Shown here: positions 9,041 to 19,950 of the stretch, in pieces
How the letters are laid out: each line of letters opens with the position of its first letter
Numbering within the stretch: position 1 is the stretch's first letter
DNA from: Collinsella tanakaei
GTDB lineage: Bacteria; Actinomycetota; Coriobacteriia; Coriobacteriales; Coriobacteriaceae
Assembly: GCF_016900375.1 (NCBI RefSeq)
Contig: NZ_JACJKB010000009.1
Span: forward strand, 31,711-95,710
Length of the DNA: 64,000 bases
Direction: 5' to 3'
Notes under the pieces: model-generated
What the model saw: only the letters and a program-made list of their open reading frames with translations
Databases searched by the model: none
What the model was told of the DNA's origin: nothing
Program-made: the position numbers and the translations under genes

Positions 9041-12000
9041 ATGAGACACCAAACCCTGTATCGCCCCGAATTCGAGCACGACGCCTGCGGCATCGGTGCG
9101 CTCGCGGCGATCGACGGCACGCGAAGCCACCAGATCCTCGACGACGCGCTCTCACTGCTCGTGAACCTCGAGCACCGCGGCGGCACGGGCCTCGAGCGCA
9201 ACACGGGCGACGGCGCGGGCATCCTCTTCCAGATTCCCCACCGGTTCTTCCGCAAGGAGGCCCAGCGCTGCGGTCAGCTGCTGCCAGCCGAGGGCGACTA
9301 CGGCGTGGCGATGCTCTTCCTTCCGCAGGACGAGCGGGGCGTGCAGGCGGCCGTGCGCCTGTTTGAGGAAGGCTGCGCACAGGAGGGCATCCCCGTGCTC
9401 TTCTGGCGCGACGTGCCGGTCGACGCCCACGACCTGGGCGAGACCGCACGAGCCTGCATGCCCACCATCAGGCAGGTCTTCCTGGGCCGCCCTGACGACG
9501 TCGACCCGGGCGACGCCTTCGAGCGCCGCCTGTACCTGTGCCGCCGCGCCATCGAGAAGCGCGGGGATGCCGAACATGCGCTTGCGGGCAAGATCTTCTA
9601 TATATGCTCCATGAGCTCGCGCACCATCGTGTACAAGGGCATGCTCGTGGCCACGCAGATGAGGCGCTTCTTCACCGACCTGAACGATGCGGCCGTCAAG
9701 ACCGCGGTGGCGCTCGTCCACTCGCGCTACTCCACCAACACCACGCCCAGCTGGGAGCGCGCCCACCCCAACCGCTTCATCATCCACAACGGCGAGATCA
9801 ACACGCTGAAGGGCAACGTAAACTGGATCCGCGCCCGCGAGCCCAACCTGTACTCCCCCATCTTCCAGGGCGATCTCGAGCGTGCGCTGCCCATCATCAA
9901 CCGCGAGGGCTCCGACTCCGCCATCCTGGACAACGTGCTGGAGTTCCTGGTGATGAACGGACGGCCCCTCACGCGCGCGGTGTCGCTGCTCATGCCCGAA
10001 CCCTGGGACCACAACAGCGAGCTCTCCCCCGCGCGCCGCGCCTACGACGCCTACCAGTCGATGCTCATGGAGCCGTGGGACGGTCCGGCGGCCATCGCCT
10101 TCACCGACGGGCGCACCCTCGGCGCCGCGCTCGACCGCAACGGCCTGCGTCCCGCCCGCTACGTGGTGACGCGCGACGACCGCTTCCTGCTCTGCTCCGA
10201 GGTGGGCGCCCTCGAGATCGACCCCGCCAACGTGCTCACGAGCGGCTGCCTGGGCCCTGGCGAGATGCTCGAGGTCGACATGGCGAGCGCGCGCGTGCGC
10301 TACAACGACGAGATCCGCAACGGCTTCGCCAAGCTCAAGCCCTTTGCCGACTGGATCGCGGACGAGACCCTCTCGCTCGCCGATCTGGACGATGCCGCGC
10401 AGGACGAGGCGGACGAGATGCCGACCCACCCCGCGGACGACCTGAAATACGGCTACCACTGGGATGACATCCAGGAGGTGCTCCGCCCCATGGCGGCTAC
10501 GGGCGCAACACCGCTCGCATCGATGGGCATCGACGCGCCGCTCGCCTGCCTCTCACGCAAGGCGCGCTCGTTCTACGACTACTTCTACCAGCTGTTCGCC
10601 CAGGTGACGAACCCGCCCATCGACGCCCTGCGCGAGCACATGGTGACCTCGACCGTGCTGTACCTGGGCAACCACGGCAACCTGCTGGAGGACTGCCGCG
10701 CCACCTGCCGTCTCATCAAGCTCGATACACCCCTGCTCACGCGCGATGAGTTCAACCGCATCTGCGCCGTCGACCGCGCGGGCTTCGAGGCGCGCCGCTT
10801 CCGCGCCGCCTACCGCCGCGACGACGCCGCAGGCGCGCTCGAGCGGGCACTGGAGGACCTGAGCGCGCAGGTCATCGAGGCCGTGCGCTCGGGCGTGAAC
10901 ATCGTCGTGCTGTCCGATCGCACGGGCGACGACGAGGTGCCGGTCCCCGCGCTGCTCGCCGTGGGCGCCGTGCACAACGCCCTCATGCGCGCCGGCCTGC
11001 GCACCTTCGCCGACCTGGTGGTCGAGTGCGGCGACGCGATCTCGGCCCACGACTTCTCCGCGCTTGTCGCCTACTCGGCAAGCGGCATCTACCCGTACCG
11101 CGCCCATGCGCTCGTGGCGCGCATGGCCGAAGAGGGCGACCTCACGGCGAAGGACGGCCGCGCAATCGGCGCCGAGGAGGCCATCGCCAACTACAACCGC
11201 GCAGCCGTGGCGGGCATCGTGTCGATCATGTCCAAGATGGGCATCTCGACCGTCCAGAGCTACCACTCCGCCCAGATCTTCGAGGCGGTCGGCCTGGCCT
11301 CGAAGCTGGTGGACCGCTATTTTACCGGCACCGTCTCGCGCGTGGAGGGCCTGGACGTCGACGGCGTGGAGCGCGAGCTGAACGAGCGCTTCGACGCCGC
11401 GTGCGCCATGGGCGTCTCGCCCGCGCCCAATGCGCTGCCGAGTCTCGGCCTCACGAAGTGGCGTCCGCAGGGCGGCGAGGACCATCTGATCGACCCCGAT
11501 ACCGTCTACCTGCTGCAGCAGGCCGTGCGCACCGATTCCTACGACACCTTCTTGGCCTACAGCGAGCACCTGCACCGTCCCGGTCGCGCCGTCCGCCTGC
11601 GCGACCTTCTGGATTTCGATGACCGCGGACGCACGCCCGTACCGCTCGACGAGGTGGAGGACGCGCACAGCATCGTCAGGCGCTTCAACACCGGCGCCAT
11701 GAGCTACGGCTCCATCAGCCAGGAGGCGCACGAGTGCATGGCCATCGCCATGAACCGCCTGCACGGCCGCTCCAACTCCGGCGAGGGAGGCGAGGACCCG
11801 CGGCGCGAGACCCCGCTCGAGAACGGTGACTCCGCCAACTCCGCCATCAAGCAGGTGGCCAGCGGCCGCTTCGGCGTGACGAGCCGCTACCTGTCCTCCG
11901 CCATCGAGCTGCAGATCAAGATGGCCCAGGGCGCCAAGCCCGGCGAGGGCGGGCACCTGCCCGGCAAGAAGGTCTACCCGTGGATCGCGCGGGTGCGCCA

Positions 12001-13657
12001 GTCGACGCCGGGCATCGGGCTCATCTCTCCCCCGCCGCACCACGACATCTACTCCATCGAGGACCTGGCCGAGCTCATCTTCGACCTCAAGTGCGCCAAC
12101 CCCGACGCCCGCGTGAGCGTGAAGCTCGTATCCGAGGCGGGCGTGGGCACCATCGCCACCGGCGTGGCGAAGGGCGCCGCCGACAAGATCTTGATTTCCG
12201 GCCACAACGGCGGATCGGGCGCCGCGCCGCGCGACTCCATCTGGCATGCGGGCCTGCCGCTCGAGCTCGGACTCGCCGAGGCGCAGCAGACGCTCGTGCG
12301 AAACGGCCTGCGCTCACGCGTGGTGCTCGAGGCTGACGGCAAGCTCATGGACGGCACCGACGTCGCCGTGGCGTGCTTGCTGGGCGCCGAGGAGTTCGGC
12401 TTCGCAACCATGCCGCTCATCGCCATGGGCTGCCTCATGCAGCGCGACTGCCAGCAGGATACCTGCCCGGCGGGCATCGCCACCCAGAACTGCCGCCTGC
12501 GCCGCCGCTTTGCCGGCAAGCCCGAGCACGTGGAGCATTTCATGCTGTTCGTCGCCGAGCAGCTGCGCGGCGTCATGGCGCGCCTGGGCTTCCGCACCAT
12601 CGACGAGATGGTGGGGCACCCCGAGTGCCTGCGCCAGGTCGGGGTCGCCGACAACTGGAAGACCGATTGCATCGACCTGTCCTGCGTGCTCGCGCCCGCC
12701 GTATGCGAGTTCGGCGCGAAGGTGCCGGGCGCCGACTGCCCGCACTTCCTGCCCTCGATGGCCGCCGACGTGCTGCTCGACCGCACGCTCGACGCCACCC
12801 TGTTCATCCCCTATACCGCAAGCGCCCGGCGGCATCTCGTGCCCGTGCGCTTCCACGCGGATATCGCCAACGTCAACCGCTGCGTGGGCACCATGCTCGG
12901 CCACGCCGTCACCGCGGCGCATCCCGACGGCCTGCCCGAGGGGCTCATCACCATCGACTGCACGGGATCTGCCGGCCAGAGCTTCGCGGCGTTTCTGCCC
13001 CGCGGCGTGGAGCTCAACGTCGAGGGCGACGCGAACGACTACTTCGGCAAGGGCCTTTCGGGCGGCACCGTGTCGGTCCGCCCGTCCGAGGCGGCGAGCT
13101 ATAAGTTCGACGAGAACATCATCGTGGGCAACGTTGCCTTCATGGGCGCCACCGGCGGTCGCGGCTTTGTGAACGGGCGGGCGGGCCAGCGCTTCTGCGT
13201 GCGCAACTCCGGCGCCACCGTGGTCGTCGAGGGTGTCGGCGCGCACGGCTGCGAGTACATGACAGGCGGCTGTGCGCTCATCCTGGGCGAGGTGGGACCG
13301 AACTTCGCCGCCGGCATGACGGGCGGCGTGGCCTTTGTGTACGACGAGTACCGCACACTCGCCGGACGCTGCAATCTGGACACCGTGGCGCTGCGGGAGC
13401 CGAGCCCCGCGGAGCTCGCGCAGATCCGCGAGCTCATCGTCGCCCATGTGCGCGCCACGCAAAGCCCGCTCGGCATCAAGATGCTCTACCGCTTCGACGC
13501 CATCGCCGCGCACTTCGTGAAGGTCGTGCCGGTGGAGTACGAGCGCGTGATGGCCATCGTGGAGGACGCGGAGCGCGAGGGCGCGACGCGCGAGGAGGCG
13601 CTCGAGACGGCCTTCGAGGTCGTGACGGGCGCAAAGGAGGTGAAGCGCCATGGGTAA
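9041..13657 (+). CDS. gltB: Glutamate synthase, large subunit
   Basis: A 1538-residue ferredoxin/NADPH-type glutamate synthase alpha subunit, which converts glutamine plus 2-oxoglutarate to two glutamates. Cys16 in [14 protein letters not shown] would be the N-terminal nucleophile of the glutaminase domain after propeptide removal. The FMN-binding synthase barrel covers roughly residues 870-1240 and includes the [3Fe-4S] cysteines 1131, 1137 and 1142 ([15 protein letters not shown]). The C-terminal beta-helix GXGXG domain follows to the end. The start has GGGGAGG seven bases before it. Its stop overlaps gltD by eight bases. Confidence 0.97.
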   Translation: MRHQTLYRPEFEHDACGIGALAAIDGTRSHQILDDALSLLVNLEHRGGTGLERNTGDGAGILFQIPHRFFRKEAQRCGQLLPAEGDYGVAMLFLPQDERGVQAAVRLFEEGCAQEGIPVLFWRDVPVDAHDLGETARACMPTIRQVFLGRPDDVDPGDAFERRLYLCRRAIEKRGDAEHALAGKIFYICSMSSRTIVYKGMLVATQMRRFFTDLNDAAVKTAVALVHSRYSTNTTPSWERAHPNRFIIHNGEINTLKGNVNWIRAREPNLYSPIFQGDLERALPIINREGSDSAILDNVLEFLVMNGRPLTRAVSLLMPEPWDHNSELSPARRAYDAYQSMLMEPWDGPAAIAFTDGRTLGAALDRNGLRPARYVVTRDDRFLLCSEVGALEIDPANVLTSGCLGPGEMLEVDMASARVRYNDEIRNGFAKLKPFADWIADETLSLADLDDAAQDEADEMPTHPADDLKYGYHWDDIQEVLRPMAATGATPLASMGIDAPLACLSRKARSFYDYFYQLFAQVTNPPIDALREHMVTSTVLYLGNHGNLLEDCRATCRLIKLDTPLLTRDEFNRICAVDRAGFEARRFRAAYRRDDAAGALERALEDLSAQVIEAVRSGVNIVVLSDRTGDDEVPVPALLAVGAVHNALMRAGLRTFADLVVECGDAISAHDFSALVAYSASGIYPYRAHALVARMAEEGDLTAKDGRAIGAEEAIANYNRAAVAGIVSIMSKMGISTVQSYHSAQIFEAVGLASKLVDRYFTGTVSRVEGLDVDGVERELNERFDAACAMGVSPAPNALPSLGLTKWRPQGGEDHLIDPDTVYLLQQAVRTDSYDTFLAYSEHLHRPGRAVRLRDLLDFDDRGRTPVPLDEVEDAHSIVRRFNTGAMSYGSISQEAHECMAIAMNRLHGRSNSGEGGEDPRRETPLENGDSANSAIKQVASGRFGVTSRYLSSAIELQIKMAQGAKPGEGGHLPGKKVYPWIARVRQSTPGIGLISPPPHHDIYSIEDLAELIFDLKCANPDARVSVKLVSEAGVGTIATGVAKGAADKILISGHNGGSGAAPRDSIWHAGLPLELGLAEAQQTLVRNGLRSRVVLEADGKLMDGTDVAVACLLGAEEFGFATMPLIAMGCLMQRDCQQDTCPAGIATQNCRLRRRFAGKPEHVEHFMLFVAEQLRGVMARLGFRTIDEMVGHPECLRQVGVADNWKTDCIDLSCVLAPAVCEFGAKVPGADCPHFLPSMAADVLLDRTLDATLFIPYTASARRHLVPVRFHADIANVNRCVGTMLGHAVTAAHPDGLPEGLITIDCTGSAGQSFAAFLPRGVELNVEGDANDYFGKGLSGGTVSVRPSEAASYKFDENIIVGNVAFMGATGGRGFVNGRAGQRFCVRNSGATVVVEGVGAHGCEYMTGGCALILGEVGPNFAAGMTGGVAFVYDEYRTLAGRCNLDTVALREPSPAELAQIRELIVAHVRATQSPLGIKMLYRFDAIAAHFVKVVPVEYERVMAIVEDAEREGATREEALETAFEVVTGAKEVKRHG

Positions 13658-15140
13658 GCCGGGCGCCTTTCTCACACACGACCGCAAGGTGCACGAGCTG
13701 CGCCCCGTTGATGAGCGCGTGCGCGACTACGACGAGCTCTACCGCGAGCTCGACGAGGGCGAGCGCCGTGTGCAGGCGAGCCGCTGCATGATGTGCGGCG
13801 TCGCCTTCTGCCAGACCGGCCATCCTTTCGGCCGCGCCCGCTCGAGCGGCTGCCCGCTGCACAACCTCATCCCCGAATGGAACGACCTGGTGTGGCGCGG
13901 GCGCTGGCGCGAAGCGGCCGACCGCCTGGCGCTCACGAGCCCGCTGCCCGAGTTCACGAGCCGCGTGTGCCCCGCGCCCTGCGAGGCGGCCTGCAACCTG
14001 GGATCCTTCGAGGGCGCACCCGTGGCGATCCACGATACGGAGCGCGCCATCTCCGATTGGGAGTGGGAGCACGGAGGGCCGGCTGCGTTCGCAGAGCCGG
14101 CAGCCGACGCGCCGCGCGTCGCCGTGATCGGATCGGGTCCCGCGGGCCTCGCCTGCGCCTGGGAGCTCGCGCGGCGCGGAGCGCGCGTGACGGTCGTCGA
14201 GCGCGCCGACCGGCCGGGCGGCCTGCTCCTGTACGGCATCCCCAACATGAAGCTGCCGAAGGATGTCGTGGAGAGGCGCTGCGCCCTCATGGAGGAGCGC
14301 GGCATCGCGTTCATGCTGGATACCGACGCCGCCGATCCCGCTGTGGCATCGACGCTGGCAGGCACCTTCGACGCCGTCGTGACGGCAGTCGGCGCGGGCG
14401 CCGCGCGCACGCTTTCCGTTCCCGGGGTCGAGAGCGCCGGCGTAGTCATGGCCGTCGACTACCTTTCCGCCTCCACCCGCGCCGTGCTCGACGGGGGCGT
14501 GCCCGCCATAGAGGCGCAGGGACTCGATGTCGTGGTCATCGGCGGCGGCGACACGGGCAACGACTGCGTCGGCACCGCCGTGCGCCAGGGGGCGCGCAGC
14601 GTGCGGCAGCTCGAGGTCATGCCCGAGCCCGCAGAGGAGCGCCTGCCCGGAAACCCCTGGCCCCAGTGGCCCAACGTCAAGAAGACCGACTACGGGCAGC
14701 AGGAGGCCATCGCCCTTATGGAGGGAGAGATGCGCACCTGGTCGGTCGACACGCGCGAGGTGCTGGCGGACGCCGATGGACGCGTGCGCGCCCTGCGCAT
14801 CGTCGATGTCGACTGGTCCGGCGGCGCGCCTGAGGCCGTTCCCGGAACCGAGCGCGAGCTTTCCGCCCAGCTCGTGCTTATCGCCTGCGGCTTCACCGGA
14901 CCCCAGCGCGGGGTGCTCGAAGCACTGGGCGCGACCCTGCCCGAACCGGGCACCGGCAGGCCCCTGCCGATCATGACGGAGCCCGGCGGGCACCGTTGCG
15001 CGCTCGCCGAAACGGCGCCTGAGCCCACACATGGCGTCTGGGCCTGCGGCGATGCCCGCAACGGCGCCTCGCTCGTCGTGAACGCCATCGCCGACGGCGT
15101 CGCCTGCGCCCGCGAACTCGCAGCAGCCTGCGGGCTGTGA
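13650..15140 (+). CDS. gltD: Glutamate synthase, small subunit
   Basis: A 496-residue NADPH-dependent beta subunit that feeds electrons to GltB. N-terminal cysteine motifs CMMCGVAFCQTG, SSGCPLHNL and CPAPCEAAC bind two [4Fe-4S] clusters. VIGSGPAGLACAWELARRG (about residue 155) binds FAD and VVIGGGDTGNDCVG (about 295) binds NADPH. The C-terminal GVWACGDARNGASLVV closes the FAD site. Length is normal. It is translated from inside the end of gltB, so stoichiometric expression is expected. Confidence 0.97.
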   Translation: MGKPGAFLTHDRKVHELRPVDERVRDYDELYRELDEGERRVQASRCMMCGVAFCQTGHPFGRARSSGCPLHNLIPEWNDLVWRGRWREAADRLALTSPLPEFTSRVCPAPCEAACNLGSFEGAPVAIHDTERAISDWEWEHGGPAAFAEPAADAPRVAVIGSGPAGLACAWELARRGARVTVVERADRPGGLLLYGIPNMKLPKDVVERRCALMEERGIAFMLDTDAADPAVASTLAGTFDAVVTAVGAGAARTLSVPGVESAGVVMAVDYLSASTRAVLDGGVPAIEAQGLDVVVIGGGDTGNDCVGTAVRQGARSVRQLEVMPEPAEERLPGNPWPQWPNVKKTDYGQQEAIALMEGEMRTWSVDTREVLADADGRVRALRIVDVDWSGGAPEAVPGTERELSAQLVLIACGFTGPQRGVLEALGATLPEPGTGRPLPIMTEPGGHRCALAETAPEPTHGVWACGDARNGASLVVNAIADGVACARELAAACGL

Positions 15141-15146
15141 ACGGTT

Positions 15147-15176
15147 GAGGGGATGGGGCTTCCGCCCCATCCCCTC
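15147..15176 (+). terminator. Hairpin terminator after gltD
   Basis: A perfect 13-base stem, GAGGGGATGGGGC paired with its complement around TTCC, begins six bases after the gltD stop. No T-run follows, so it may need Rho or act mainly as a 3' stabiliser. Confidence 0.6.
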
Positions 15177-15195
15177 TCAGCAGCCCACGGCTGCC

Positions 15196-15273
15196 TGGTA
15201 AACCCCTTACCCAGTCGGTTGTGACGCTTTTCGGGCAAATCTGTCACAAACGACCGGGTAAGCTGTTTTACCA
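15196..15273. repeat. 78-base imperfect inverted repeat
   Basis: Three nested arm pairs face each other: TGGTAAA/TTTTACCA, TTACCC/GGGTAA and GTCGGTTGTGAC/GTCACAAACGAC, leaving a loop of about 17 bases. No gene lies inside. It could be a small palindromic repeat or a structured transcript. Confidence 0.6.
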
Positions 15274-15397
15274 AGCCAGTGCGACGCGCCCAGGACCTCG
15301 GCCAAGCATTCCCGCCGCTTGGCCGCCCTGCACGATGCCCAATCCCCGACCAGGTTCACGCCTGCCTCGGTCTCACGCACCAGCCCCGAGGGCTCGG

Positions 15398-15591
15398 GTG
15401 GACAAATTGCCCAGATATGTACTTATTCGCAAGGTCCCGGCGCCATTCTGGGCATCGCCTTGATAGAACAGCCCTTTGAGCAGGCACCGGATAACATAAT
15501 ATGTATTGCATAAGCGCTCCAGAGTAGCACGCTTCGCGGAAATCGCTCGTGGGTGCCACCCGTTTAATACATATCTGGGGGATTTGTCCAC
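15398..15591. mobile_element. MITE-like element with 24-base terminal inverted repeats
   Basis: The 24-base ends at 15398-15421 and 15568-15591 are inverted copies with 22 of 24 positions identical (GTGGACAAATTGCCCAGATA and its partner). They enclose 146 bases without a gene. No clear target-site duplication is visible, so the mobile origin is inference. Confidence 0.45.
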
Positions 15592-15748
15592 GTAGCCGAG
15601 CCAGACACCATCTATTGACCCACTTGCCGCAGCATCCTGCCCGCTCATCCCGTGAACAACGCGTTACGGCATGGGCGGCGCGCCGCCCCCTGCTGCGCGC
15701 GGTGTATGATTCCCCCACAGCACATCATGCGATACGAGGGGAAACGCC

Positions 15749-16624
15749 ATGAGAGTCGACCAAATCTTCGCCGATGCGAAAGCCGCCGGAACCCAGCCCG
15801 TCTCGTTCGAGATGTTCCCTCCCAAAGGCGAGCTCACGCTCGAGCGCGCCCGCGAGGTCGCGGGGGGCTTCGCGCCGCTTTCCCCCGATTTCATCAGCGT
15901 CACGTACTCCGCGGGCGGATCGGGCAACTCCGGCGCCACGGCAAAGATCGCCCAGATGATCTCGACCGAGCTCGGCATCTCCTCCGTGGCGCACCTCACC
16001 TGCATCTCGCTCACGCGCGAGACGCTCGCTGAGAAGATCCTCGAGTTCATGGATGCCGGCATCGAGAACGTGCTGGCGCTTCGCGGCGACCTGCCCGCCG
16101 GCATGAGCGAGGCCGAGGCGGAAGACATCGCCTTCCCTTACGCCAAGGACCTCGTGCCCGCGCTCATCGACGCCGGCTTCTGCGTGGGCGGCGCCGCCTA
16201 CCCCGAGGGGCATCTCACCTGCGACGATCTGCCGACCTCCGTCAAGCACCTGCGCCAGAAGCAGGATGCGGGCGCGAGCTTCCTCGTGACGCAGCTCTTC
16301 TTTGACAACGAGTACTTCTACCGCTTCCGCGAGCTTGCCGACGCGGCGGGCATCACCATCCCCATCACGGCGGGCATCATGCCCTTCACGAGCAAGCAGC
16401 AAATCACGCGCATGGTGTTCACCTGCGCCGCGTCGCTGCCCGCCCCGGTCATCAAGATCCTCGCCCGCTACGAGGACGACCCCGAGAGCCTGCGTGCCGC
16501 GGGCATCGAGTATGCCTGCCGCCAGCTGGAAGACCTGCAGAGCCACGGCGTCGACGGCCTGCACGTGTACACGATGAACCGCGCCGATGTGGCCGAGGCC
16601 GCCATGAGCGCGCTGCGCGCCTAA
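15749..16624 (+). CDS. metF: 5,10-methylenetetrahydrofolate reductase
   Basis: A 291-residue FAD enzyme that reduces methylene-THF to 5-methyl-THF, the methyl donor for the metH product two genes on. PVSFEMFPPKGE opens the TIM barrel and bears the catalytic Glu; NVLALRGDLP and FLVTQLFFDNEYFYRF are family signatures. Length is normal for the bacterial enzyme. The start follows GAGGGGAAACGCC. It leads a metF-reactivase-metH unit with only 20 bases before the next gene. Confidence 0.96.
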   Translation: MRVDQIFADAKAAGTQPVSFEMFPPKGELTLERAREVAGGFAPLSPDFISVTYSAGGSGNSGATAKIAQMISTELGISSVAHLTCISLTRETLAEKILEFMDAGIENVLALRGDLPAGMSEAEAEDIAFPYAKDLVPALIDAGFCVGGAAYPEGHLTCDDLPTSVKHLRQKQDAGASFLVTQLFFDNEYFYRFRELADAAGITIPITAGIMPFTSKQQITRMVFTCAASLPAPVIKILARYEDDPESLRAAGIEYACRQLEDLQSHGVDGLHVYTMNRADVAEAAMSALRA

Positions 16625-16644
16625 CGGCGGAGAGCTCCGATTCC

Positions 16645-17409
16645 ATGGCAGAAGCCGTTCCCGCCGCACCTGAGCACCTTGCATCGCCGACCCTCTACCG
16701 GCCGGACGCGTCCGCCTGCCCGCACATCGACCGCGGGGAGGTCCTGCGCTACCTCGGCTATACGGGGCAGGATATCGATGGGGAGCTGGCGGCTCGCATC
16801 GAGCTCATCGAATGCAACCTCGAGCACGACATAGCCCCGCGCGGCATCTGGCGAGCGTTTCCCGTGGACGCACGCGGGATCGACGCGTCGGGCAATCCGT
16901 GCATCCGCCTTGTAGGCACGACGGTCGAGCTGCAGGGCCGCGACATCTTCCGGCATCTGAAAGATTCGACATCCTGCGTGCTTCTGGCCTGCACGCTTGG
17001 CATGGAAAGCGAGCGACGCCTGCACGCCCTGGGCGGCCAGAGCCCGCTTGAAGCCACGGTGCTCGACGCCGCGGCCTCTGCCTATGTCGAAGCCGCCGTC
17101 GACCAGATGGATGCCGCCATCGGGCGGGCAGCGCGAGAATCCGGCCTTTCGCGCAACAGGCGCTTCTCCTGCGGGTACGGCGACTGTCCCATCGAGGCGC
17201 AGGACGCCATCGTGGCCGCTCTCGACGCGACTCGCCGCATCGGCCTCACCGTCACGCCGACGCACCTGCTGCTCCCCTCCAAGAGCGTCACCGCGATGAT
17301 TGGGCTGTTCGAGGGCATGGAGCCCGCAGCCGATGCGCGCCCCAGCTGCGCTAACTGCCGTGTAGCCGGTGCCTGTGCCTTCCGTGAGCGCGGTACCACC
17401 TGCTACTGA
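16645..17409 (+). CDS. Cobalamin-dependent methionine synthase reactivation protein
   Basis: A 254-residue protein resembling the stand-alone activation domain of MetH, as in Thermotoga TM0269. RFSCGYGDCPIEAQ (about residue 173) corresponds to the SAM-binding RxSPGYG motif, and SVTAMIGLFEGME follows. The C-terminus ends with CANCRVAGACAFRERG, a cysteine set seen in stand-alone forms. It should re-methylate oxidised cob(II)alamin on MetH using SAM. Its place between metF and a metH that lacks this domain supports the call. The Pro of SPGYG is Cys here. Confidence 0.85.
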   Translation: MAEAVPAAPEHLASPTLYRPDASACPHIDRGEVLRYLGYTGQDIDGELAARIELIECNLEHDIAPRGIWRAFPVDARGIDASGNPCIRLVGTTVELQGRDIFRHLKDSTSCVLLACTLGMESERRLHALGGQSPLEATVLDAAASAYVEAAVDQMDAAIGRAARESGLSRNRRFSCGYGDCPIEAQDAIVAALDATRRIGLTVTPTHLLLPSKSVTAMIGLFEGMEPAADARPSCANCRVAGACAFRERGTTCY

Positions 17410-17481
17410 TGCGGACAGGTGCGCTCCCCCGTTATGTCATACTGGCACCAAGCTGCCGACAAGCAATCGTAAGGACCCCCA

Positions 17482-19932
17482 ATGACCGCATGCACGCCCC
17501 GCACGCTCGACACCCTGCGCATCGCCGACGACGACCTGCGCGCCGTCCTTGAAGGACGGCGCCACCTGCTGTTCGACGGCGGCATGGGCACCATGCTGCA
17601 GGCGGCGGGCCTTGTCGCCGGCGAGCTGCCGGAACTGCTGAACCTCACGAACCCCGACGAGATCACCGCCGTTCACGCCGCCTACGTCGAAGCGGGCTCC
17701 GAGGTCGTGACCACCAACACCTTCGGCGCCAATGCGCGCAAGCTGGGCGACGCCGCCACCGTAGAGGAGATCTTCGACGCCGCCGCGCGCTGCGCCCGCG
17801 CCTCGGGGGCCCGCTATGTCGCCGGCGATATCGGCCCGCTCGGGGCCCTCTTGCGCCCCATGGGCACGCTCACCTTCGACGAGGCCTACGAGCTGTTCGC
17901 CCAGGAGGTGCGCGCCGCGGCCAGCGCGGGCGTGGACCTCCTGGTCATCGAGACGATGACCGACCTCGCCGAGATCAAGGCGGCGGTGCTCGCCGCCAAG
18001 GAGAATTCCGACCTGCCGATCTTCGCCACCATGACCTTCGAGGAGGACGGCCGCACGTTCTTGGGCACCTCGCCCGAGGTCGCCGCCGTCACGCTCGACG
18101 CACTGGGCGCCGATGTCGTGGGCATCAACTGCTCCTTGGGCCCCGCCGAGCTCCGCCCGTTCGCGGCGCGCATGGTCGCGCAGACCGCCAAGCCCGTTAT
18201 GGTGCAGGCAAACGCCGGTCTGCCGCATGTGGAGGACGGCCGCACGGTCTACGACATCGACCCGGCATCGTACGCCGAGGCTGTGGCCGGGATGGTCGCC
18301 GACGGCGTCGGCGTCATCGGCGGCTGCTGCGGCACGAACCCCGACTACATCCGCCTGCTCGCGGACATCGTGGCGGATCGCACGCCCCACCCGCACCTGC
18401 CCACCCCCGCGCTCACCGTCACGAGCGCCCAGCGCCTGGTGAGCCTGCCCGCGCAGGGCCACGCCATCGCCGTGGTCGGCGAGCGCATCAACCCCACGGG
18501 CAAGAAGCGGCTGCAGGCGGCGCTGCGCGACGGTGACATCGACTACGTGGTCGGCCAGGGTATCAGCCAACAGGAGCAGGGCGCCGACATCCTCGACGTC
18601 AACGTCGGCCTGCCCGGCATCGACGAGGCCGACATGCTCTGCCGCGTGTGCGAGCAGCTGCAGGCGAGCACGCTTTTGCCGCTGCAGATCGACTCGACAG
18701 ACCCCGTGGCCATCGAGGCCGCCGTGCGCCGCTACGCCGGTAAGCCCATCATCAACTCCGTAAACGGCAAGCAGGAGAGCCTGGACGCCATCCTGCCCAT
18801 CGCCGCGCGCTACGGCGCGAACGTCATCGGCCTCACGCTCGACGAGCGCGGCATTCCCGCCACGGCGGACGAGCGCTTCGCCATCGCCGAGCGCATCGTG
18901 GGCGAGGCCGCGCGCTACGGCATCGGACCCGAGCGCATCCTGATCGACTGCCTCGTCATGACCGCCTCGACCAACCAGGATCAGGCGCTCGAGATCCTGC
19001 GCGCCGTGACGATGTGCCGCGAGCGCCTGGGCGTGAAATGCGCGCTCGGCGTCTCGAACATCAGCTTCGGCCTGCCCGCGCGCGAGGTGCTGAACGCGGC
19101 GTTTCTGGCGGCCGCCTTCGGCGCCGGCCTGGACGCGCCCATCATGAACCCGGGATCCGCGCGCTATATGGATGTGGTGCGCAGCTTCCGCGTGCTCAAC
19201 GGAGAGGACGCCGGTTCCGCCGCCTATATCGAGCACTTTGCCGGATGGACCGACCCCTACAAGGGCGGAGCGGCGCCGGCAGCCGGAGCGTCGGCTGCCC
19301 CCGTGCTCGACGACGTCACCGACCCCATCCGCAGGCTGATCCTTTCGGGCCGCAAGGGCGAGATGGCCGCCGTCACCGAACAGCTGCTCGCCACCTGCGA
19401 TGCGATGGAGCTCATCAACGGACACTTCATCCCCGCGCTCGACGAGGTGGGCGAGCTGTTCGACCGCGGCACGTACTTCCTGCCGCAGCTCATGGCATCC
19501 GCCGAGGCGGCCCGCGTGGGCTTCGACACCATCCGGCGCCTCATGCCCGCAAGCGATATCGCCTCCAAGGGGAGCATCTGCCTGGCCACCGTGAAGGGCG
19601 ACATCCACGACATCGGCAAGAACATCGTGAAGATGCTGCTCGACAACTATGGCTACACCGTGTTCGACCTCGGACGCGATGTGGACCCGCAGGTCATCCT
19701 CGACGAGGTCCTTGCCCGTGATGTGCGCCTGGTGGGACTCTCGGCACTCATGACCACGACGGTGCCGGCCATGGAGGCGACCATCGAGCTTCTGCACGCG
19801 CAGGCGCCGAACGTGAAAGTCATCGTGGGCGGAGCCGTGCTCACCCCCGAATACGCCGAGCAGATCGGAGCGGATTTCTACGCCAAGGACGCCGCCGAGG
19901 CGGCCCGCATCGCCGAGGAGGTCTTCGGGTAG
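17482..19932 (+). CDS. metH: Cobalamin-dependent methionine synthase without reactivation domain
   Basis: An 816-residue enzyme that moves a methyl group from methyl-THF through cobalamin to homocysteine. Order: homocysteine domain (LLFDGGMGTMLQ at residues 34-45; zinc Cys in GGCCGTNP), pterin domain starting at VVGERINPTGKKR, cap domain near residue 620, then the B12-binding fold with GDIHDIGKNIV, whose His ligates cobalt. E. coli MetH (about 1230 residues) has a further C-terminal activation domain; here that is the preceding gene. It is probably cotranscribed with metF. Confidence 0.96.
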   Translation: MTACTPRTLDTLRIADDDLRAVLEGRRHLLFDGGMGTMLQAAGLVAGELPELLNLTNPDEITAVHAAYVEAGSEVVTTNTFGANARKLGDAATVEEIFDAAARCARASGARYVAGDIGPLGALLRPMGTLTFDEAYELFAQEVRAAASAGVDLLVIETMTDLAEIKAAVLAAKENSDLPIFATMTFEEDGRTFLGTSPEVAAVTLDALGADVVGINCSLGPAELRPFAARMVAQTAKPVMVQANAGLPHVEDGRTVYDIDPASYAEAVAGMVADGVGVIGGCCGTNPDYIRLLADIVADRTPHPHLPTPALTVTSAQRLVSLPAQGHAIAVVGERINPTGKKRLQAALRDGDIDYVVGQGISQQEQGADILDVNVGLPGIDEADMLCRVCEQLQASTLLPLQIDSTDPVAIEAAVRRYAGKPIINSVNGKQESLDAILPIAARYGANVIGLTLDERGIPATADERFAIAERIVGEAARYGIGPERILIDCLVMTASTNQDQALEILRAVTMCRERLGVKCALGVSNISFGLPAREVLNAAFLAAAFGAGLDAPIMNPGSARYMDVVRSFRVLNGEDAGSAAYIEHFAGWTDPYKGGAAPAAGASAAPVLDDVTDPIRRLILSGRKGEMAAVTEQLLATCDAMELINGHFIPALDEVGELFDRGTYFLPQLMASAEAARVGFDTIRRLMPASDIASKGSICLATVKGDIHDIGKNIVKMLLDNYGYTVFDLGRDVDPQVILDEVLARDVRLVGLSALMTTTVPAMEATIELLHAQAPNVKVIVGGAVLTPEYAEQIGADFYAKDAAEAARIAEEVFG

Positions 19933-19950
19933 GCCAGAGCGCAGCGAACG

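Larger units (their letters stand above)
15177..15748. other. Gene-less stretch carrying two palindromic elements
   Basis: About 570 bases with no credible gene on either strand. They hold a 78-base imperfect hairpin (15196-15273) and a small element bounded by 24-base inverted repeats (15398-15591). No cobalamin or SAM riboswitch is recognisable before metF. Confidence 0.55.

Noticed and set aside
10553..12247. A 564-codon open frame on the minus strand inside gltB
   Set aside because: It lies wholly opposite a clear gltB, has low-complexity His/Val/Gly/Arg composition from GC-rich antisense codons, and shows no domain.
15177..15748. Cobalamin or SAM riboswitch before metF
   Set aside because: Conserved boxes of either class were looked for and not found.
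17437..19797. A 786-codon minus-strand open frame opposite metH
   Set aside because: It is antisense to an unmistakable metH; the composition is typical of a shadow frame.
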